The notes under the pieces were generated by a model. It worked only from the letters and a program-made list of their open reading frames with translations, was not told the origin of the DNA and did not search any database. A program made the translations under genes and the position numbers. Positions 46,543 through 55,833 of a stretch of DNA of 64,000 nt are shown here, piece after piece. The first letter of the stretch is position 1; the number at the start of each line of letters is the position of its first letter. Origin of the DNA: Rhizobium sp. CCGE531 (GTDB lineage Bacteria > Pseudomonadota > Alphaproteobacteria > Rhizobiales > Rhizobiaceae); NCBI RefSeq assembly GCF_003627795.1, contig NZ_CP032684.1, positions 3,532,001 to 3,596,000 of the forward strand. Reading direction: 5' to 3'.

Positions 46543-47359
46543 CGGCGATGCTCCCCGTGATAATGCGATGCGGATGGGTGAAAATCTCGAAATCATCGCC
46601 GCGCACCAGCGCCACCAGCGTCATGCCCGCCTCATCGGCCGTACGGATGGCGAGCGCCGTCGGCGCGGAGATGGCGACAAGCACGGAGCTGCCCAATATC
46701 GCCGCCTTCTGCACCATCTCGACCGACAGCCGGCTGGTCACGGCTACGACACCGTCTGCCCCCTTGCGGCCGGAACGGATGACCGCGCCGCAGAGCTTGT
46801 CCAGCGCATTATGCCGGCCGACATCCTCGCGCACGGCAAGCAGACCCTCGGACGGAACATAGAAACCCGCGCCATGAACGGCATGCGTCTCGCGATGCAG
46901 CGGCTGCGCATCGTTGAGCAGCGCGACCGCACGGACGATATCCCGCTGCGTCAGCTTCAATGCGATTTTCGAAACGTCAGGCACCTTGCGCACGGCCTGC
47001 TCGATCGATTCGATGCCGCAAAGGCCGCAGCCGACGGGACCTGCCATATGGCGGCGGCGCAGCCGCAGGGCATCTGCCGCATCATCGACGAGAGTGATCT
47101 GCACGTCGATCCCCTGCTCGTCCTCGATCGGTTCGACAGCCGCGATCTGAACGACTTCAGTAATAATGCCCTCGGTCAGGCTGAAACCGATGGCAAAATC
47201 CTCGATATCGGCAGGCGTTCCCATCATGACCGCATGCGACGTCCCGCCATAGGAAAAGGCGATCGGCACTTCCTCGGGGACGATGCGGGAGCCGGCATGG
47301 ACGACGCCATTGCGACGGGCGGTTTCGGGGACGGGGGTGGTGGGGAGGAATTTGGTCAT
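46532..47359 (-). CDS. fdhD: Formate dehydrogenase accessory sulfurtransferase FdhD
   Basis: Delivers sulfur to the molybdenum cofactor of formate dehydrogenase. 275 aa with the active Cys pair in GPVGCGLCGIES (C111 and C114), the start VPIAFSYGGTSHAVMMGTPA and VHGAGFYVPSEGL block. ATG 47359 (MTKFLPTTPV) gives family length; the frame opens further but runs through a repeat. Lies 229 bp downstream of fdsA with an inverted repeat between. Confidence 0.93.
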   Translation of the reverse strand: MTKFLPTTPVPETARRNGVVHAGSRIVPEEVPIAFSYGGTSHAVMMGTPADIEDFAIGFSLTEGIITEVVQIAAVEPIEDEQGIDVQITLVDDAADALRLRRRHMAGPVGCGLCGIESIEQAVRKVPDVSKIALKLTQRDIVRAVALLNDAQPLHRETHAVHGAGFYVPSEGLLAVREDVGRHNALDKLCGAVIRSGRKGADGVVAVTSRLSVEMVQKAAILGSSVLVAISAPTALAIRTADEAGMTLVALVRGDDFEIFTHPHRIITGSIADVA

Positions 47360-47378
47360 TGGGTGATGGGGCGTGAAA

Positions 47379-47569
47379 TACCCCCCTCTGTCGCTTTCGC
47401 GACATCTCCCCCACAAGGGGGGAGATCGTTAGGAGTTTGCCGTTCCCTATCTGCAAAACAATAGGCTGCTGCTTCTGCGGATTCGATGTCTATTTGAGGC
47501 GAGAGCGCCCCGCGAGTTACCAATCTCCCCCCTTGTGGGGGAGATGTCACGAAGTGACAGAGGGGGGTA
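47379..47569. repeat. Inverted pair of a palindromic repeat inside the formate dehydrogenase operon
   Basis: Copy A (47379-47426) and copy B (47523-47569) are the same 47-48-bp unit in opposite directions. Each has two internal hairpins: ATCTCCCCC with a GGGGGAGAT arm, and a GTCGC or GTCAC pair. About 96 bp separate them. The unit recurs widely in Rhizobiales genomes. In RNA the two copies could form one long duplex between fdsA and fdhD. Confidence 0.8.
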
Positions 47570-47588
47570 TCCCTCCACATCCTCAAAC

Positions 47589-50468
47589 TCACTCCGCCGC
47601 CTCCATCTTGCCGACAATGCGACGCGACTGCCGGGCCTGCTCGTCATAATCCACCTGCCATTGCGACGGACCATTCGACGGCGAAACCTGCACCGCCGTC
47701 ACCTTGTATTCCGGGCAGTTCGTCGCCCAGTCGGAATAGTCCGTGGTGATGACGTTCGCCTGCGTGTCCGGATGGTGGAAGGTCGTGTAGACGACGCCCG
47801 GCGCGACACGATCGGTAATCAGCGCGCGAAGCGTCGTGTCGCCCGAGCGGCTCGTCAACTTGACCCAATCACCCTCGCGAATGCCGCGCTGCTCTGCATC
47901 ATGCGGATGGATTTCCAGGCGATCTTCCGCATGCCAGACGACATTCTCGGTGCGCCGCGTCTGGGCGCCGACATTGTACTGGCTGAGGATGCGCCCGGTG
48001 GTCAGCAGCAGCGGGAAGCGCGGGCCGGTGCGCTCGTCGGTCGGGACATATTCGGTGCGGATGAACTTGCCCTTGCCGCGCACGAAGCCGTCGATATGCA
48101 TGATCGGCGAACCGAGCGGCGTCTTCTCGTTGCAGGGCCACTGCACGGAGCCCATCTTCTCCAGATAGTCGTAGGACACCAGCGCGAAGCTCGGCGTCGT
48201 CGCTGCGATCTCGTCCATGATCTCGGATGGATGCGTGTAGTTCCAGCCAAGACCCATGGCCTGCGCCATCTTCTGCGTCACTTCCCAGTCGGCATAGCCG
48301 TTGCGCGGGGTCATGACCTTGCGGACGCGATTGATGCGGCGCTCGGCATTGGTGAAGGTGCCGTCCTTTTCCAGGAAGGTCGAGCCGGGCAGGAAGACAT
48401 GCGCGTAATTGGCCGTCTCGTTCAGGAAGAGATCGTGGACGACGACGCATTCCATCGCGGCAAGGCCGGCTGCGACATGCTTGGTATCCGGATCGGACTG
48501 AAGGATATCCTCGCCCTGAATATAGATGCCCTTGAACGTACCTTCGACCGCGGCATCCAGCATGTTCGGGATGCGAAGACCCGGTTCGCTGTTGAGCTTC
48601 ACGCCCCAGAGCTTTTCGAAGATATCGCGGGTCGCATCATCGGAGATATGGCGATAGCCCGGCAGCTCGTGCGGGAAGGAGCCCATGTCGCAGGAGCCCT
48701 GCACATTGTTCTGCCCGCGCAGCGGGTTCACACCGACACCCGGACGGCCGATATTGCCTGTCACCATGGCGAGGTTGGCGATGGCCATGACCGTGGTCGA
48801 GCCCTGGCTGTGCTCGGTGACGCCGAGGCCGTAGTAGATCGCGCCATTGCCGCCCTTGGCATAGAGGCGGGCAGCACCACGAACGAGATCGGCGGGAACG
48901 CCGGTGTATTTTTCCGATTCCTCCGGGCTGTGCTGCGGCTCGGCGACGAAGGCTGCCCAATCCTCGAATTCGGACCAGTCGCAGCGCTCGCGGATGAACT
49001 TTTCGTCGAACAGGCCTTCGGTAACGATGACATGGGCCAGCGCCGTCAGCATGGCAACATTGGTGCCCGGCTTCAGCGGCAGGTGATAGCTCGCCTCGAC
49101 ATGCGGCGTACGTACCAGATCGATGCGGCGCGGATCGATGACGATGAGTTTCGCACCCTGGCGCAACCGCTTCTTCAAACGCGAGCCGAAGACCGGATGG
49201 CCGTCCGTCGGATTGGCGCCGATGACGATGACGACATCGGAATGCTCGACGCTGTCGAAATTCTGCGTGCCGGCCGAGGTGCCGAAGGCCTGGCCAAGGC
49301 CATAGCCTGTGGGAGAATGGCAGACACGGGCACAGGTATCGACATTGTTGTTGCCGAAGCCAGCGCGCACCAGCTTCTGCACCAGGTAAGTCTCCTCATT
49401 GGTGCAGCGCGAGGAGGTGATGCCGCCGATAGAATCGCGGCCATACTGATATTGCAGCCGCTTGAACTCGGTGGCGATATGGGCAAAGGCCTCGTCCCAG
49501 GTCACTTCGCGCCAGAGGTCGGTCACCTTCTCGCGGACCATCGGGTTGAGGATGCGGTCCTTATGGGTCGAATAGCCATAGGCAAAGCGGCCTTTGACGC
49601 AGGAATGGCCGCGATTGGCCTGGCCGTCCTTCCAGGGCACCATGCGCACCAGCTCCTCGCCGCGCATCTCCGCCTTGAAGGAGCAGCCGACGCCGCAATA
49701 GGCGCAGGTGGTGACAACAGAATGTTCCGGCTGGCCGATCGAGATTACCGATTTCTCGGTCAGCGTCGCGGTCGGGCAGGCCTGCACGCAGGCACCGCAG
49801 GAAACGCACTCGCTGTCGATGAAATTCTCGTGCATGCCGGGCGAGACGCGCGAACCGAAGCCGCGGCCTTCGATGGTCAGCGCGAAGGTGCCCTGCACTT
49901 CTTCGCAGGCGCGCACGCAGAGCGAGCAGACAATGCACTTGGAAGGATCATAGGTGAAATAGGGATTGGACTCGTCCTTCGGCATCCATTTCAGATTGAT
50001 GTCGCCGTTATCGCGCGCCTTGACGTGGTTGTCGCCTTCGTAGCCGTAACGCACATCGCGCAGGCCGACCGCACCGGCCATGTCCTGCAGTTTGCAATCG
50101 CCGTTGGCAGCACAGGTCAGACAGTCGAGCGGGTGATCAGAGATATAGAGCTCCATCACGCCGCGACGGATGTCCTTCAGCCGGCCCGTCTGCGTATGCA
50201 CGACGATGCCGGATGCCACAGGCGTCGTGCATGAGGCCGGCGTTCCGTTGCGGCCTTCGATCTCGACGAGACAGAGGCGGCAGGAGCCGAACGCATCGAC
50301 CATGTCGGTGGCACAGAGCTTCGGCACCTGAATGCCGGCTTCCATCGAGGCGCGCATGATCGACGTGCCTTCCGGCACCGTAATCTGCTGCCCGTCGATG
50401 GTCAGCGTCACCATGGTTTCGGAGGTGGAGGCCGGCGTACCGTAATCGATTTCTGGAACGAGGGACAT
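47589..50468 (-). CDS. fdsA: Formate dehydrogenase alpha subunit (Mo/W)
   Basis: Oxidises formate to CO2 and reduces NAD via FdsB. The 959-aa protein starts with a [2Fe-2S] domain (C52, C63, C66, C80) and His-Cys cluster region (DHPLDCLTCAANGDC), then two 4Fe-4S ferredoxin motifs (about 178-231), a bis-MGD domain [4Fe-4S] with CAYCGVGC (about 255-262), and metal ligand C383 in DTCARVCHSP. Cys, not selenocysteine, is encoded. Soluble FdsA architecture. Starts five bases before the fdsB stop in an operon with fdsG and fdsB. Confidence 0.96.
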   Translation of the reverse strand: MSLVPEIDYGTPASTSETMVTLTIDGQQITVPEGTSIMRASMEAGIQVPKLCATDMVDAFGSCRLCLVEIEGRNGTPASCTTPVASGIVVHTQTGRLKDIRRGVMELYISDHPLDCLTCAANGDCKLQDMAGAVGLRDVRYGYEGDNHVKARDNGDINLKWMPKDESNPYFTYDPSKCIVCSLCVRACEEVQGTFALTIEGRGFGSRVSPGMHENFIDSECVSCGACVQACPTATLTEKSVISIGQPEHSVVTTCAYCGVGCSFKAEMRGEELVRMVPWKDGQANRGHSCVKGRFAYGYSTHKDRILNPMVREKVTDLWREVTWDEAFAHIATEFKRLQYQYGRDSIGGITSSRCTNEETYLVQKLVRAGFGNNNVDTCARVCHSPTGYGLGQAFGTSAGTQNFDSVEHSDVVIVIGANPTDGHPVFGSRLKKRLRQGAKLIVIDPRRIDLVRTPHVEASYHLPLKPGTNVAMLTALAHVIVTEGLFDEKFIRERCDWSEFEDWAAFVAEPQHSPEESEKYTGVPADLVRGAARLYAKGGNGAIYYGLGVTEHSQGSTTVMAIANLAMVTGNIGRPGVGVNPLRGQNNVQGSCDMGSFPHELPGYRHISDDATRDIFEKLWGVKLNSEPGLRIPNMLDAAVEGTFKGIYIQGEDILQSDPDTKHVAAGLAAMECVVVHDLFLNETANYAHVFLPGSTFLEKDGTFTNAERRINRVRKVMTPRNGYADWEVTQKMAQAMGLGWNYTHPSEIMDEIAATTPSFALVSYDYLEKMGSVQWPCNEKTPLGSPIMHIDGFVRGKGKFIRTEYVPTDERTGPRFPLLLTTGRILSQYNVGAQTRRTENVVWHAEDRLEIHPHDAEQRGIREGDWVKLTSRSGDTTLRALITDRVAPGVVYTTFHHPDTQANVITTDYSDWATNCPEYKVTAVQVSPSNGPSQWQVDYDEQARQSRRIVGKMEAAE

Positions 50469-50473
50469 GGATC

Positions 50474-52030
50474 TTACTCCGCCGCTTTAATCAAGGGAGC
50501 CGGAGAAAAGTCCTCCGGAAAATGGGTCATCGCGCTCATGACGGGATAGGGCGTGAAGCCGCCGAGCGCGCAGAGCGAACCGAACTTCATCGTGTTGCAG
50601 AGATCGGCAAGCAGAACCCGGTTCTTCTCCGGCTCGATCCCTTGCGCGATCTTGTCGGCCGTCTCGACGCCGCGCGTCGAGCCGATGCGGCAGGGCGTGC
50701 ACTTGCCGCAGCTTTCGACCGCGCAGAATTCCATCGCGAAACGCGCCTGCTTCAGCATGTCGGCGGTATCGTCGAAGACGACGATGCCGGCATGGCCGAT
50801 CAGGCCGTCCTTGGCCGCAAAGGCTTCGTAGTCGAACGGCGTGTCGAACAGGGCGCGTGGGAAATAGGCTCCGAGCGGCCCGCCCACCTGCACCGCCTTG
50901 ACCGGCCGTCCCGTCGCCGTGCCGCCGCCGATCTTGTCGACGATATCGCCGAGCGAAAGGCCGAAGGCTGTCTCATAGAGGCCGCCATGCTTGACGTTGC
51001 CGGCGATCTGCAGCGGGATCGTGCCGCGCGAACGGCCCATGCCGAAATCGCGGTAGAAGGCCGCACCCTTGTCCATGATGATGGGGACGGAGGCGAGCGA
51101 AATGACGTTGTTGATGACGGTGGGGCAGTCGAACAGGCCCTTATGCGCCGGCAGCGGCGGCTTGGCGCGCACGACACCGCGCTTGCCTTCAAGGCTGTTC
51201 AGCAGTGCCGTTTCCTCGCCGCAGACATAGGCGCCGGCGCCAGTGCGGATTTCCATATCGAATGCCTTGCCGGAACCAAGCACCGAGGCGCCGAGAATGC
51301 CGGCCCCGCGTGCGATTTCGACCGCTTCGGTCATCGCGGCGATCGCATGCGGATATTCCGAGCGCGTATAGACGAAGCCCTTGGTCGCACCCGTCGCCAG
51401 GCCGGCGATTGCCATGCCTTCGATCAGCACGAAGGGATCGCCTTCCATGATCATGCGGTCGGCGAAAGTGCCGCTATCGCCTTCGTCGGCATTACAGACG
51501 ATGTATTTACGATCGCCCGACGCATCGAGCACCGTCTTCCACTTGATGCCGGTCGGGAAGCCCGCACCGCCACGGCCGCGCAGGCCGGAATCGGTGACGT
51601 CCTTGACGATATCGCCTGATGCCATGCCGACGGCGCGGCGCAGCCCCTTGAGGCCGCCATGGGCTTCATAATCCTGCAGCGACAATGGATCGGTGATGCC
51701 GCAGCGGGCGAAGGTCAGGCGGGTCTGTTCCTTGAGGAATGGGAGGCTTTCGACCTCCCCAAGACAGAGCGGATGCCCGCCGCCTTCGGCGAGCCCGGCG
51801 TCGAACAATGCAGAGACATCCTTTGCCTTCACCGGCCCATAGCCGATGCGCTTGCCGCCGATCTCGACTTCGACCAGCGGCTCGAGCCAGAACATGCCGC
51901 GCGAACCATTGCGCACGATGCGCGCATCGAGGCCACGCCTGGCGATTTCCTGCGCGACTGATTTCGCCACTTTCTCTGCGCCGAGCGCGAGGGCTGCGGC
52001 ATCGCGGGGAATATAGATAGTCAGCGTCAT
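50474..52030 (-). CDS. fdsB: Formate dehydrogenase beta subunit (NuoF-like)
   Basis: NAD-reducing subunit, 518 aa: an N-terminal thioredoxin-like part, FMN/NAD domain (GLRGRGGAGFPTGIKW, about 149-164; CNADEGDSGTFADR) and C-terminal 4Fe-4S motif ESCGKCTPCRIGS. ATG 52030 overlaps the fdsG stop as ATGA. Same set as Complex I NuoF; it oxidises FMNH2 with NAD. Confidence 0.95.
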   Translation of the reverse strand: MTLTIYIPRDAAALALGAEKVAKSVAQEIARRGLDARIVRNGSRGMFWLEPLVEVEIGGKRIGYGPVKAKDVSALFDAGLAEGGGHPLCLGEVESLPFLKEQTRLTFARCGITDPLSLQDYEAHGGLKGLRRAVGMASGDIVKDVTDSGLRGRGGAGFPTGIKWKTVLDASGDRKYIVCNADEGDSGTFADRMIMEGDPFVLIEGMAIAGLATGATKGFVYTRSEYPHAIAAMTEAVEIARGAGILGASVLGSGKAFDMEIRTGAGAYVCGEETALLNSLEGKRGVVRAKPPLPAHKGLFDCPTVINNVISLASVPIIMDKGAAFYRDFGMGRSRGTIPLQIAGNVKHGGLYETAFGLSLGDIVDKIGGGTATGRPVKAVQVGGPLGAYFPRALFDTPFDYEAFAAKDGLIGHAGIVVFDDTADMLKQARFAMEFCAVESCGKCTPCRIGSTRGVETADKIAQGIEPEKNRVLLADLCNTMKFGSLCALGGFTPYPVMSAMTHFPEDFSPAPLIKAAE

Positions 52031-52506
52031 TGGCGCGCCTCCTTCACGAGGTCTTCGGCGCTCTCATCATCGAGCCGGCCATGCAGCTCACCGTCCAGCA
52101 TCGCAGTCGGCGCACAGGCGCAAAGCCCGAGACAGTAGACCGGCTCCAACGTGACACTTCCGTCGAGCGTCGTCTGATGGAAATCGATGCCCAGCAGCCG
52201 CTTGATACGCTCCGCCAGCGCATCGCCACCCATCGACTGACAGGCCTCGGCGCGACAGAGCTTCAGGACATGACGGCCGGCAGGATGGTCGCGATAGTCG
52301 TGATAGAAGGTCATGACGCCGTGCACTTCGGCGCGTGAAATGTTCAGTGCCTTGGCGATCAGCGGCAGCGTATCCTGCGGCACATATCCGAATTCCTCTT
52401 GAATTCCGTGCAGGATCGGCAAAAGCGGCCCCTCCATCGATTTCATGTTATCGATGATGGCACCGGCGCGAGTTGCGACATCGCCCGCGGCCTGATTCAA
52501 ATTCAT
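52027..52506 (-). CDS. fdsG: Formate dehydrogenase gamma subunit (NuoE-like)
   Basis: A 159-aa thioredoxin-fold [2Fe-2S] subunit. Ligand Cys pairs are CRAEACQSMG and CLGLCACAPTAML; SYPQ-type helices EEFGYVPQDTLPLIAKALNI precede them. ATG 52506 (MNLNQAAGDV) is favoured by GGGAGG at six bases; the frame is open to 52524. First structural gene of the operon, 160 bp downstream of the LysR gene. Confidence 0.94.
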   Translation of the reverse strand: MNLNQAAGDVATRAGAIIDNMKSMEGPLLPILHGIQEEFGYVPQDTLPLIAKALNISRAEVHGVMTFYHDYRDHPAGRHVLKLCRAEACQSMGGDALAERIKRLLGIDFHQTTLDGSVTLEPVYCLGLCACAPTAMLDGELHGRLDDESAEDLVKEARQ

Positions 52507-52652
52507 TAGCAGCCTCCCGCGCATAGCTCCGAAAATCGAAGGCGAATTTTCGGAAAAGGCTTATGCGGCATTTCCTCCTGGCATGCGATCGACACGCCAT
52601 GACGATAAGCTCGCAGGGAGAAGGCAAAGGATCAATAAGGCAGTCCCGTCGT

Positions 52653-52673
52653 TCGATAGGAATTTTCTATCGA
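52653..52673 (-). promoter_or_regulatory. LysR-type binding site candidate upstream of fdsG
   Basis: TCGATAG (52653-52659) and CTATCGA (52667-52673) form a perfect 7-bp inverted repeat with a 7-bp spacer, containing the LysR signature T-N11-A (52657 to 52669). It overlaps the stop codon of the LysR gene and lies about 147-167 bp upstream of fdsG. Confidence 0.55.
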
Positions 52674-53563
52674 TTCTTGTTCTCTTCCGCGAGCAATCTC
52701 GCCTCATGCAACAATGCGGAGACAAGCGGCGTAAAGGGTTCCCGGTGCGTGGCGACCAGGCCGACAAGATGCTCGGCGTCAGGTTCCGTGATCGGAATCT
52801 TGTGAATATCGGCCGGAAAACCGAAGGAATCGGCAATATTCTTCGGCATGATGCTCGCCCAGCGCCCGGTCTGAACATGCGAAAACAACACGATCATCGA
52901 ATTGGATTCCAGCGTCGGCTTGGCCATGACGCCCGCCTCGCCTAGGTGGCGATTGATGATGCGGCGGTTTTGCATGTCGGCGGTCAATAGACAAAGCCGA
53001 AGGTCGCCGACTTCCTTCCAGGTAACGGTCTCGCGCTCGGAAAACGGGCTGCCCGCCGCCGTGATCAGGTGATAGCGCTCGGCATAAAGCGGCACGCTGG
53101 TGACGCGGCCGAGCGGTTCGTTTTCCAGGTAGGTAATGCCGGCATCGATCTCGAGATTTTCAAGCAGGCTCAGAACCTGCAGCGAATTGCGCGACAAAAT
53201 GGAGAAGGTGACGTCCGGATGCCTCTCCTGAAAAGGCGTGGTGATTTTCTGCACCATCGCAAGCGCCGTTGGAATGGCGGCCATGCGGATGTGACCGGCA
53301 AGACCCTTGCGCGCCGCTCGCATTTCCTCGCGCATGGTGCGGCTGTCGCCGACGATGCGGCGCGCCCATTCCAGCACGCGCTGCCCCTCGGGCGTCAATC
53401 CCTGGAAGCGGGAGCCGCGGCTGACGAGCATCACGCCCAGCTGGTCTTCCAGCTGCCGGATCGCCGCCGACAAGGTCGGCTGCGTCACGCCGCATTCCTC
53501 GGCCGCGCGGCCGAAATGCTTCTGATTAGCCAGCGCGATGAAGAATTCCAGCTTGTCGATCAT
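52667..53563 (-). CDS. LysR-family transcriptional regulator (likely of formate dehydrogenase)
   Basis: A 298-aa regulator with an N-terminal winged HTH (about 1-60; FGRAAEECGVTQPTLSAAIR recognition region) and a LysR substrate-binding domain (about 90-290). Sits upstream and in the same direction as fdsGBA; LysR regulators are known next to formate dehydrogenases (FdsR type). A likely effector is formate or a related acid. The final codons overlap the candidate binding site. ATG 53563 with GGGAGAG upstream. Confidence 0.88.
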   Translation of the reverse strand: MIDKLEFFIALANQKHFGRAAEECGVTQPTLSAAIRQLEDQLGVMLVSRGSRFQGLTPEGQRVLEWARRIVGDSRTMREEMRAARKGLAGHIRMAAIPTALAMVQKITTPFQERHPDVTFSILSRNSLQVLSLLENLEIDAGITYLENEPLGRVTSVPLYAERYHLITAAGSPFSERETVTWKEVGDLRLCLLTADMQNRRIINRHLGEAGVMAKPTLESNSMIVLFSHVQTGRWASIMPKNIADSFGFPADIHKIPITEPDAEHLVGLVATHREPFTPLVSALLHEARLLAEENKNR

Positions 53564-53633
53564 GGCGCTCTCCCGAAGCGAAAGAGTTAGACCGACCGCC
53601 CGGCGAACGCAACACGCAAGGCTGTTTCAAACC

Positions 53634-53972
53634 TCAAGGTTCACCCTGACAGAATGCCTTCTGCAACCAATCGACCACGGCGCAGATTTCCGAATGCGCA
53701 ACGGCATAGTGGATGAGCCGCCCTTCGCGGCGCGTGTCGACGAGCTTGTCCAGGCGGAGGCGTGCCAGATGCTGCGAAACGACAGCCTGTGGAAGATCGA
53801 GAAGCGCCTCGAGTTCCATCACTGTTTTCTCGCGCTTGGCGAGCATGAAGAGGATCGCCAGACGGGTTTCATGGGAGAGTGCTTTCAGCAGGGCGCTCGC
53901 CTTTCGAGCCCTGTCAGTCATTTCCTCGACATCATATTCCGCAGCACCGCCTTGCGGTGGAGACGACAACAT
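53634..53972 (-). CDS. ArsR-family transcriptional regulator
   Basis: A 112-aa winged-helix repressor: LSHETRLAILFMLAKREKTV helix pair and ELEALLDLPQAVVSQHLARL recognition helix, wing TRREGRLIHYAV. Only two Cys, both near the C-terminus (SEIC and AFCQ), so a classical ArsR metal site on helix alpha3 is absent. ATG 53972 with GAGG seven bases upstream. Isolated by 70 bp from the LysR gene and 103 bp from the SDR gene; target unknown. Confidence 0.85.
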   Translation of the reverse strand: MLSSPPQGGAAEYDVEEMTDRARKASALLKALSHETRLAILFMLAKREKTVMELEALLDLPQAVVSQHLARLRLDKLVDTRREGRLIHYAVAHSEICAVVDWLQKAFCQGEP

Positions 53973-54075
53973 ATCACTGCCTCTAGTGAGAACTCGCACA
54001 GGGAAATGCTTATAATATTATCAAGCCAAAAGCTGATTCGAAAAAGATATGGAAAACCAAAAAAGGTCCGTTTTA

Positions 54076-54846
54076 TCAGCAGATAAGCTGGCCGCCATTG
54101 ATCTCGATCACCTGTCCGGTGATGTAGCCGGACAACGTCGGCGCCGCCAGGAACAGATAGGCGGGGGCGCAATCCTCCGATGTGCCCAAACGCTGCAGCG
54201 GGATCGACTTGCGCGTCTGCTCCAGCTTCTCCCTGGACGAATAGCGCTCGTGGAAGTCGGTCGATATCGTGCCGGGCGAGACGCAATTCACCCGAATACC
54301 ATCAGGCGCCAGCTCGCGCGCCAGTGCCTTCGAATAGGTCGAGACGAAGGCTTTGGAGGCGGAATAGATGGCGGAGCCGGGACTGCCGCCGGTGATCGCG
54401 GAAATCGAAACCGTGTTGACGACCGCGGCCTGACCGGCAGCCCGCAGCAGTGGCAACAATCCTCGCGTTATCTCCACGACGGAGGTCTGGTTGAGGTGAA
54501 CGATCCCTTCATACTGCTCGTCAGTCAATTCACCGGCGGGAAAGCGCCCGACCATGGTGCCGGCATTGTTGATCAGCACGTCGACGCGGTCGAAACGCTC
54601 GCTGGCGGCGCTGACGAAATCCCGCGTACCGTGGCCGGTAGCGAAATCGCCGGCAATGAGAAAGGCGCGACGATCGGCTTCCGCTTCCATCAGGAAATCA
54701 GGCAATTCGCGACCGGCATCACGGCCGATATGGACAAGCACGCGCGCACCGCAATCGAGAAACTGCCGCGCGACTTCCAGTCCGATACCGCGGCCGGCGC
54801 CGGTGACGACGACGTTGCGATTTTCGAATAGCTTCGGATGAAACAC
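54076..54846 (-). CDS. Short-chain dehydrogenase/reductase
   Basis: A classical 256-aa SDR oxidoreductase: cofactor motif TGAGRGIG at 15-22, NNAG in VLINNAGTM, catalytic Ser in NTVSISA, YxxxK in IYSASKAF, and a C-terminal ITGQVIEINGGQ close. Substrate is not predictable. GTG 54846 with GGAGG five bases upstream. Divergent from glpR, separated by 99 bp with the glpR operator. Confidence 0.88.
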   Translation of the reverse strand: MFHPKLFENRNVVVTGAGRGIGLEVARQFLDCGARVLVHIGRDAGRELPDFLMEAEADRRAFLIAGDFATGHGTRDFVSAASERFDRVDVLINNAGTMVGRFPAGELTDEQYEGIVHLNQTSVVEITRGLLPLLRAAGQAAVVNTVSISAITGGSPGSAIYSASKAFVSTYSKALARELAPDGIRVNCVSPGTISTDFHERYSSREKLEQTRKSIPLQRLGTSEDCAPAYLFLAAPTLSGYITGQVIEINGGQLIC

Positions 54847-54913
54847 GATAACCTCCTAAACCGCACTCAATTCGCGCGCCGGTAATTGCGGAATTTTCAC
54901 TTTATCATATGAT

Positions 54914-54929
54914 GACGAAAAAACGAAAG
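54914..54929 (+). promoter_or_regulatory. GlpR-type operator candidate before glpR
   Basis: The minus strand reads TTTCGTTTTTTCG, two TTTCG units in direct orientation, 17 bp before the glpR start codon. Related GTTTCG repeats occur before glpD. Confidence 0.4.
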
Positions 54930-54945
54930 AAAGGGAGCGAAAACC

Positions 54946-55719
54946 ATGTTCCTATCCGGACGTCAGACCGAAATCCTCGAAATCGCCAAGACCGAGGGGC
55001 GCGTGCTGGTGGAGGAGCTGGCGTCGCGCTTTTCGGTCACGCCGCAAACCATCCGTAAGGATCTCAATGATCTCTGCGATGGCCGCGTGCTGTCGCGCGT
55101 GCATGGCGGCGCAATCTTTCCCGGCGGAACCGAGAACGTGAAATACGAGGCGCGCCGCTCGATCGCCGCGCCCGAAAAGCAGGCGATCGGCCGCGCCGCC
55201 GCCAGCATGATCCCCAACAACAGCTCGCTTTTCATCAATATCGGCACGACGACGGAAGCCGTTGGCGAAGCGCTGCTCGGCCATCACGAGCTGATGGTCA
55301 TCACCAATAACATCAACGTTGCCAACAAGTTGCGAATTTTCCCATCCATCGAGGTCGTCATTGCCGGCGGCGTCGTACGCGGCTCCGATGGCGGCATCGT
55401 CGGCGAAGCCGCCGTCGATTTCATCAAGCAGTTCAAGGTCGACTACGCGGTCATCGGCGCCTCCGCGATCGATGCCGACGGCGCGCTTCTCGATTATGAT
55501 TTTCGCGAAGTGAAAGTGGCGCAGGCCATCATTGCCAATGCCCGGCACGTTATTCTCGTCGCCGACGGCACCAAGTTCGAACGAACCGCTCCGGTTCGCA
55601 TCGGCCATCTGTCGCAAGTTCACACCTTCGTCACCGACGAATGCAGCATTGAATCCGTGCGATCCATCGCCGCGGAACATGATGTGCGCCTCGTGGAAAC
55701 CGCCCGCCGGCAGACCTGA
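54946..55719 (+). CDS. glpR: DeoR-family regulator GlpR
   Basis: Represses glycerol-3-phosphate catabolism until the sugar phosphate binds. 257 aa with a DeoR HTH (LASRFSVTPQTIRKDLNDLC, about 25-44) and the phosphosugar-binding domain with FINIGTTTEAVGEAL and GGVVRGSDGGIVGEAA. ATG 54946 follows AAGGGAG. It ends 114 bp before glpD in the same direction, so a regulator-target pair is clear. Confidence 0.9.
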   Translation: MFLSGRQTEILEIAKTEGRVLVEELASRFSVTPQTIRKDLNDLCDGRVLSRVHGGAIFPGGTENVKYEARRSIAAPEKQAIGRAAASMIPNNSSLFINIGTTTEAVGEALLGHHELMVITNNINVANKLRIFPSIEVVIAGGVVRGSDGGIVGEAAVDFIKQFKVDYAVIGASAIDADGALLDYDFREVKVAQAIIANARHVILVADGTKFERTAPVRIGHLSQVHTFVTDECSIESVRSIAAEHDVRLVETARRQT

Positions 55720-55749
55720 GCGGCTCGCTTTCTGTCAAGAAACGTTCGT

Positions 55750-55794
55750 TTGACATTCGTATCTGTTTCGCTTTAGATGGATTAGTTTCGATTT
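55750..55794 (+). promoter_or_regulatory. glpD promoter with GlpR-type repeats
   Basis: TTGACA (55750-55755) is spaced 17 bp from TTAGAT (55773-55778). Two direct repeats, GTTTCGCTTT (55765-55774) and GTTTCGATTT (55785-55794), cover the -10 and the start region, an arrangement suited to repression by GlpR. Confidence 0.55.
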
Positions 55795-55833
55795 TCCATC
55801 TTCACGGGATGGCTGACCTTTGCGGAGGGGCGG

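Noticed and set aside
47535..50234. An 899-codon open frame opposite fdsA
   Set aside because: Antisense shadow; composition is nonsense-like and fdsA with all cofactor motifs occupies the minus strand.
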